Origin: an uncultured Limnohabitans sp.
Lineage (GTDB): Bacteria > Pseudomonadota > Gammaproteobacteria > Burkholderiales > Burkholderiaceae_C
Direction: 5' to 3'
NCBI GenBank assembly: GCA_937928195.1
Contig: CALEYZ010000058.1
Span: forward strand, 1 to 17,619
DNA: 17,619 nt
Position numbers and translations under genes: made by a program. The notes under the pieces are model-generated. The model ran no database searches. It was not told the DNA's origin and saw only the letters and a program-made list of their open reading frames with translations. Positions 14,043 through 17,619 of the stretch are shown one piece after another; the stretch's first letter is position 1, and every line of letters begins with the position of its first letter.

Positions 14043-15407
14043 ATGAGAGCAGAACAAAACGAGCGCTTCACGCGCATTGGCCAAGGTACACCTTGTGGCG
14101 AAATGCTACGCCATTACTGGCACCCTGTTGCCTTGATGGATGAATTTGACCCCCAACTCGATCCTGGCATGGCCATTCGACCGGTCAAAGCCGTTCGCTT
14201 GCTAGGTCAAGACTTGGTGTTGTTCAAAAATTCACAAGGCCAGTTTGGTTTGCTTGATCGAGACTGCCCCCATCGCGGTGCCGATCTGGCTTTTGGTCGC
14301 AACGAAGGCGATGGCCTGCGTTGCCCGTTTCACGGTTGGAAGTTTGACGTCACGGGTCAATGCCTCGAAACACCAGCAGAACCCAAAGGCAGTGTTTTGT
14401 GCACCCGTATCAAACAACGCAACTACCCCGTCCAAGAACGCAGTGGCATTTTGTTTGCCTGGATGGGACCCGAGGGCAGCACACCACCACCCTTGCCAGC
14501 CATCGATTGCTATCAAGCGCCAGGCACCCACACCTTTGCATTCAAAGGTTTGTGGCATTGCAATTGGCTGCAGGCATTTGAGGTGGGCATCGACCCCGCG
14601 CATGCCTCTTTCTTGCACCGTTTCTTCAACGACGCATCCTTGGAAGACACTTACGGCAAACAATTTCGAGGCGCCAGTGCCGGTGAAATCGATGGCGAAA
14701 AATGGCCCATGACCCGCGTCATGCGCGAGTTTGATCAACCCGACATTGCCTACACCGAGAAACCCTACGGCCTGCAACTCACCACGCTCAGGCCATTGAA
14801 CGACAAGCTCACCCACGTGCGCATCACGAACGCATTGTTTCCCAACACCTTCGTCATTCCCTTGTCGGAAACCATGACCATCACGCAGATGCACGTGCCC
14901 GTAGACGACACCCACACTTATTGGTATGCCGTCTTCACGAGCTTTGCCGATCCGGTTAACAAAGAAGCCATGCGCAACCAACGCCTAGAAGCCGTCAGCT
15001 TGCCCAACTACATTCCCAAATCGGGGCGCCACAACAACTGGGGGTTCAACCCCGAAGAACAACGCACCCGAACATTTTTGGGCATGGGCGAAGATGACAT
15101 CAATGTGCACGACCAATGGGCTTGCGAAAGCATGGGGGCCATTCAAAACCGCACACGTGAGCATTTGGGCACATCGGACAAAGTCATCATTGCCAATCGC
15201 CGTCTGTTGGCCAAAGCCATTGACGATGTCGCAGCAGGCGCACTGCCACCTGGATTTGCCAAGGCAGATGTGGCCACCACACGCTTTGGCCCCGACACCG
15301 TTGACGGCATTGCACCAGCCCCAGACTGGCAAACGTGGTCACAACAAACCATGCAAGCCAAGCGCGATGCTGCGCCGTGGGATGCTGGCACTCTCAACAC
15401 GCCGTAA
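14043..15407 (+). CDS. Rieske non-haem iron oxygenase, alpha subunit (phthalate 4,5-dioxygenase-like)
   Basis: This 454-residue ring-hydroxylating or demethylating oxygenase is of the phthalate dioxygenase type. The Rieske [2Fe-2S] ligands are Cys75/His77 (CPHRGADL) and Cys94/His97 (CPFHGWKF), with the expected 16-residue spacing. The mononuclear iron site is visible as EVGIDPAHASFLHRF, with Asp184 the likely bridging residue and His187 and His192 the ligands. The family tail reads ESMGAIQNRTREHLGTSD. Such enzymes hydroxylate aromatic rings or remove N- or O-methyl groups and need a separate reductase, which is not in the window. The start at 14043 has only a weak AAAGTG site, but the N-terminus (NERFTRIGQGTPCGEMLRHYWHPV region) is family-typical. 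The gene is followed after 10 bases by a glutamine-synthetase-family ligase, a likely operon partner. Confidence 0.93.
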   Translation: MRAEQNERFTRIGQGTPCGEMLRHYWHPVALMDEFDPQLDPGMAIRPVKAVRLLGQDLVLFKNSQGQFGLLDRDCPHRGADLAFGRNEGDGLRCPFHGWKFDVTGQCLETPAEPKGSVLCTRIKQRNYPVQERSGILFAWMGPEGSTPPPLPAIDCYQAPGTHTFAFKGLWHCNWLQAFEVGIDPAHASFLHRFFNDASLEDTYGKQFRGASAGEIDGEKWPMTRVMREFDQPDIAYTEKPYGLQLTTLRPLNDKLTHVRITNALFPNTFVIPLSETMTITQMHVPVDDTHTYWYAVFTSFADPVNKEAMRNQRLEAVSLPNYIPKSGRHNNWGFNPEEQRTRTFLGMGEDDINVHDQWACESMGAIQNRTREHLGTSDKVIIANRRLLAKAIDDVAAGALPPGFAKADVATTRFGPDTVDGIAPAPDWQTWSQQTMQAKRDAAPWDAGTLNTP

Positions 15408-15417
15408 GTTCAAAGAC

Positions 15418-16956
15418 ATGAGCGCCGCATCGATCAACCCATCCGACCGCCCATCAGCGAGCACTTTTGCCGACAAGTGCGGTCTCAACACCTCCGACAG
15501 GCAAGCGCAAGTAAAACGCGTGCTGGCTTTGGCACAAGCCTCGGGCCTTGAATGGACACGACTGGTGTGGTGCGATGTGCATGGCAGTTTGCGCGGTAAA
15601 ACCTGGGTCACTTCCGAGTTGGCCAACGCGTTTGCCGAAGGCATGGGCATGGTCAGCACCCTGATGCTCAAAGACACCTCCGATCGCACGGTTTACAAAG
15701 TGTTTGAGGCTGATGTCAAAAATGAATTGCCCGGCTTCGAGGGTGCCAGCAATGTGATGCTGTTACCCGATCCCAGCACGTTCAAAATTTTGCCCTGGGC
15801 CGAAAAAACCGGTTGGCTGTTGTGCCAACCCTGGTTCCCCAATGCCCAAGCGGTGCCCTACGACTCGCGCCGTATCTTGCAAGCCGCGTTAGAAAAACTG
15901 GCGGTCAAAGGCTGGGGCATGCGCGCTGGTTTGGAAGTTGAGTTTCACATCTACCAACTCAAAGATGCAACGCATGGCGCAGATGCCAATCCTGCGCTGG
16001 CTTCATGGCCAGGCCCAGCCCCAGAGGTGAGCATGATTCATCCGGGCTACAACCTGCTCAACGAGTTGTGGTTTGACCGTGCTGAGCCTGCACTTCGCAT
16101 CGTCAAACAAACAGCCCAAGCTTTGGGCCTGCCTTTGTTGTCACTTGAAATTGAACTGGGCCCCAGCCAAGTTGAAGCAGTCTTCAAAGCCACCGATGCC
16201 ATGACAGCCGCTGACAACATGGTGCTGTTCAGAAGCGCGGTCAAACAAGCTTTGCGCCGTGCCGGCTATCACGCCACCTTCATGTGCCGCCCCCCGTTTG
16301 AAAACATCATGAGCAGTGGCTGGCATTTGCACCAATCGCTGTACGACTTGCGCACTGGTCAAAACATTTTTGCACGCACCTCTGCACAAGACATGCAAGA
16401 AGCGCAAGAGCTTCAAGCCGATGATGCACGCCATACCTTGTCCAACATTGGCGCGCAATATTTGGCCGGCTTGTTGGCGCACGGCCAAGGCATGACAGCT
16501 TTGTGCACCACCACCGTCAACGGCTTTGGACGTTTCAAGCCCAACGCACTGGCACCACAATCCATTTTGTGGGGCCGCGACAACCGAGGTGCCATGCTGC
16601 GCGTGGTGGGCGGCCCAGGTGATGCGGCCACACGCATCGAAAACAGACTGGGCGAGCCTGCGGCCAATCCTTATCTGTACATGGCATCGCAAATTTTGGC
16701 AGGCCTTGATGGCATCGAGAATCAAAGACAAGCCCCCAAGGCCACAGATGCCCCCTATGCTGAAAGCGCCACGCGTTTGCCCTTGACCCTGGGCGATGCC
16801 ATCGGCCACTTGGAAAACGACAAGGTGTTGAACGCTGGATTGGGCGCCGACTTTGTGCGCTACTACCAGCGCATCAAACAATCAGAGCAAACGCGTTTCA
16901 ATGACGCCGAAGACAAAGTTGAATTTCAGCGGCGCGAGTACTTCGGCCGCATTTAA
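15418..16956 (+). CDS. Glutamine-synthetase-family ligase (likely gamma-glutamyl-amine/amide synthetase)
   Basis: This 512-residue protein has the glutamine synthetase fold: a beta-grasp N-terminal part with LVWCDVHGSLRGKTW (49-63), then metal and substrate residues in LEVEFHIY (Glu173, Glu175), EIELGPSQVEAVF (Glu246/248/253), SSGWHLHQSL (His303, His305), NGFGRFKPNALAPQ, NRGAMLRV (Arg390, Arg395) and RIENRLGEPAANPYL (Glu408, Arg410). The tyrosine adenylylation loop of housekeeping GlnA is not recognisable, and the HLH region deviates from NGSGMHxHxS, so ammonia assimilation is unlikely. Relatives join glutamate to polyamines, ethanolamine, isopropylamine or aniline. Its position 10 bases after a Rieske oxygenase recalls aniline clusters (gamma-glutamylanilide synthase with a dioxygenase). 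The ATG at 15418 lacks a strong ribosome site; ATG at 15382 inside the oxygenase gene is an alternative. Fold certain, substrate open. Confidence 0.87.
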   Translation: MSAASINPSDRPSASTFADKCGLNTSDRQAQVKRVLALAQASGLEWTRLVWCDVHGSLRGKTWVTSELANAFAEGMGMVSTLMLKDTSDRTVYKVFEADVKNELPGFEGASNVMLLPDPSTFKILPWAEKTGWLLCQPWFPNAQAVPYDSRRILQAALEKLAVKGWGMRAGLEVEFHIYQLKDATHGADANPALASWPGPAPEVSMIHPGYNLLNELWFDRAEPALRIVKQTAQALGLPLLSLEIELGPSQVEAVFKATDAMTAADNMVLFRSAVKQALRRAGYHATFMCRPPFENIMSSGWHLHQSLYDLRTGQNIFARTSAQDMQEAQELQADDARHTLSNIGAQYLAGLLAHGQGMTALCTTTVNGFGRFKPNALAPQSILWGRDNRGAMLRVVGGPGDAATRIENRLGEPAANPYLYMASQILAGLDGIENQRQAPKATDAPYAESATRLPLTLGDAIGHLENDKVLNAGLGADFVRYYQRIKQSEQTRFNDAEDKVEFQRREYFGRI

Positions 16957-16962
16957 TTCTGT

Positions 16963-17600
16963 TTAGCGCTTCATGCCGGGGAAGCCGCCCCCACCCATGC
17001 CGCCAAAGCCGCCCATGCCTTTCATGGCGCCCAAGCGTTTCATCATTTTCATCATGCCGCCGCCCGACATTTTTTTCATCATGTCTTGCATCTGTTCAAA
17101 CTCTTTGAGCAAGCGGTTCACATCTTGCACTTGAACGCCCGCGCCCATGGCAATGCGACGTTTGCGCGTGGCCTTGATCAATTCGGGTTTGGTGCGCTCA
17201 CGCGGCGTCATGCTGTGAATGATGCCCTGCTTGCGAGCGATGTCTTTTTCGGCTTTGCCCAAATCCATGCTGCCCGCTTTGGCGGCCAGCTGCGTTGGCA
17301 ACTTGTCCATCAAACTTGACAAGCCACCCATCTGTTTCATTTGCTGAATTTGCGCCAAGAAATCATTCAAGTCAAAACCGCTGCCGCTTTTGACTTTGGC
17401 GGCCAGCTTTTGCGCTGCCTCCATGTCCACACCTGCGGTGACTTGCTCTACCAGCGCCAAGATGTCGCCCATTCCCAAGATGCGTCCGGCATGGCGCTCA
17501 GCATCGAACACTTCCAGACCATCGATTTTTTCGCTGGTACCGGCAAACTTGATGGGCGCGCCGGTGATTTGGCGAACCGACAGCGCTGCACCACCGCGCG
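16963..17600 (-). CDS. ffh: Signal recognition particle protein Ffh, C-terminal half (5' end missing)
   Basis: About 212 codons of Ffh are present, the GTPase that binds 4.5S RNA and hydrophobic signal sequences and delivers nascent membrane proteins to FtsY. The upstream-most part is the end of the G domain (RGGAALSVRQITGAPIKFAG, TSEKIDGLEVFDAERHAGRI, GMGD). The M domain follows, with the RNA-binding segment SMTPRERTKPELI and the signal-sequence groove helices rich in methionine (MQDMMKKMSGGGMMKMMKR). The tail is a Gly/Met-rich GMGGFGGMGGGGFPGMKR. The N domain and GTP-binding loops (roughly the first 245 residues) lie beyond the contig end, which is replaced by adapter from 17601. The gene converges on the ligase gene with six bases between stops. 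Confidence 0.97.
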
Positions 17601-17619
17601 AGATCGGAAGAGCGTCGTG
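17601..17619 (+). other. Illumina TruSeq adapter remnant
   Basis: The final 19 bases, AGATCGGAAGAGCGTCGTG, are identical to the start of the Illumina TruSeq universal adapter as seen in read-through. They interrupt the ffh reading frame just where the conserved DARGG segment should continue. This is library sequence, not genome. Confidence 0.98.

Noticed and set aside
15094..15417. N-terminal extension of the glutamine-synthetase-family protein
   Set aside because: The frame is open but lies inside the Rieske oxygenase gene, and the extra residues are low-complexity shadow sequence; the family N-terminus fits the ATG at 15418.
164..17600. Mobile elements, CRISPR arrays, tRNA or prophage genes
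   Set aside because: No transposase or integrase motifs, no regularly spaced repeats and no tRNA-like cloverleaf were seen; the genes are contiguous, family-typical host genes.

Overview
The window looks like one contig from a betaproteobacterial genome, most likely Burkholderiales/Comamonadaceae (a Limnohabitans- or Rhodoferax-like freshwater lineage is my best guess). The reasons are the Bug-type solute receptor, the dense Liv-type operon, and the sequence style of MiaB, Ffh and the DUF2889 protein. Both ends are damaged by library or assembly artefacts. The first ~163 bases are a foreign, very GC-rich piece of an alphaproteobacterial-type polyprenyl diphosphate synthase, joined inside a hydantoinase B gene. 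The last 19 bases are Illumina TruSeq adapter.

Left part (158-9792, all on the minus strand): a tightly packed apparent operon, read right to left. The order is GntR/HutC-type regulator, branched-chain-amino-acid-type substrate-binding protein with a likely Tat signal, LivH and LivM permeases, LivG and LivF ATPases, a Bug/TctC periplasmic receptor, an aconitase-superfamily hydro-lyase (LeuC-like and LeuD-like subunits), and hydantoinase B (truncated). Gaps are 43 bases or less and several junctions overlap by 4-8 bases. An imperfect 22-bp palindrome just upstream of gntR is a good candidate operator. Regulator, high-affinity import, hydro-lyase and amide-ring hydrolase together suggest uptake and catabolism of an unidentified small organic acid, amide or lactam; leucine biosynthesis is unlikely. 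An acyl-CoA ligase (9877-11448) lies just upstream in the same direction.

Middle part: a DUF2889 gene (11510-12082) diverges from the ligase and has a good sigma70-like promoter and a TTG start. It is followed by miaB (tRNA methylthiolation), whose presumed -10 box lies inside a perfect inverted repeat. A gamma-glutamylcyclotransferase-like gene converges on miaB, and a terminator-like hairpin for miaB lies inside its 3' end.

Right part: a Rieske non-haem iron oxygenase alpha subunit and a glutamine-synthetase-family ligase form a two-gene unit. This recalls gamma-glutamyl-amide routes in which an amine is glutamylated and the product oxygenated. The window ends with the C-terminal half of ffh (signal recognition particle), converging on the ligase and cut by adapter. 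I see no tRNA, rRNA, CRISPR array, insertion sequence or phage genes. No stretch over 300 bases lacks a gene.
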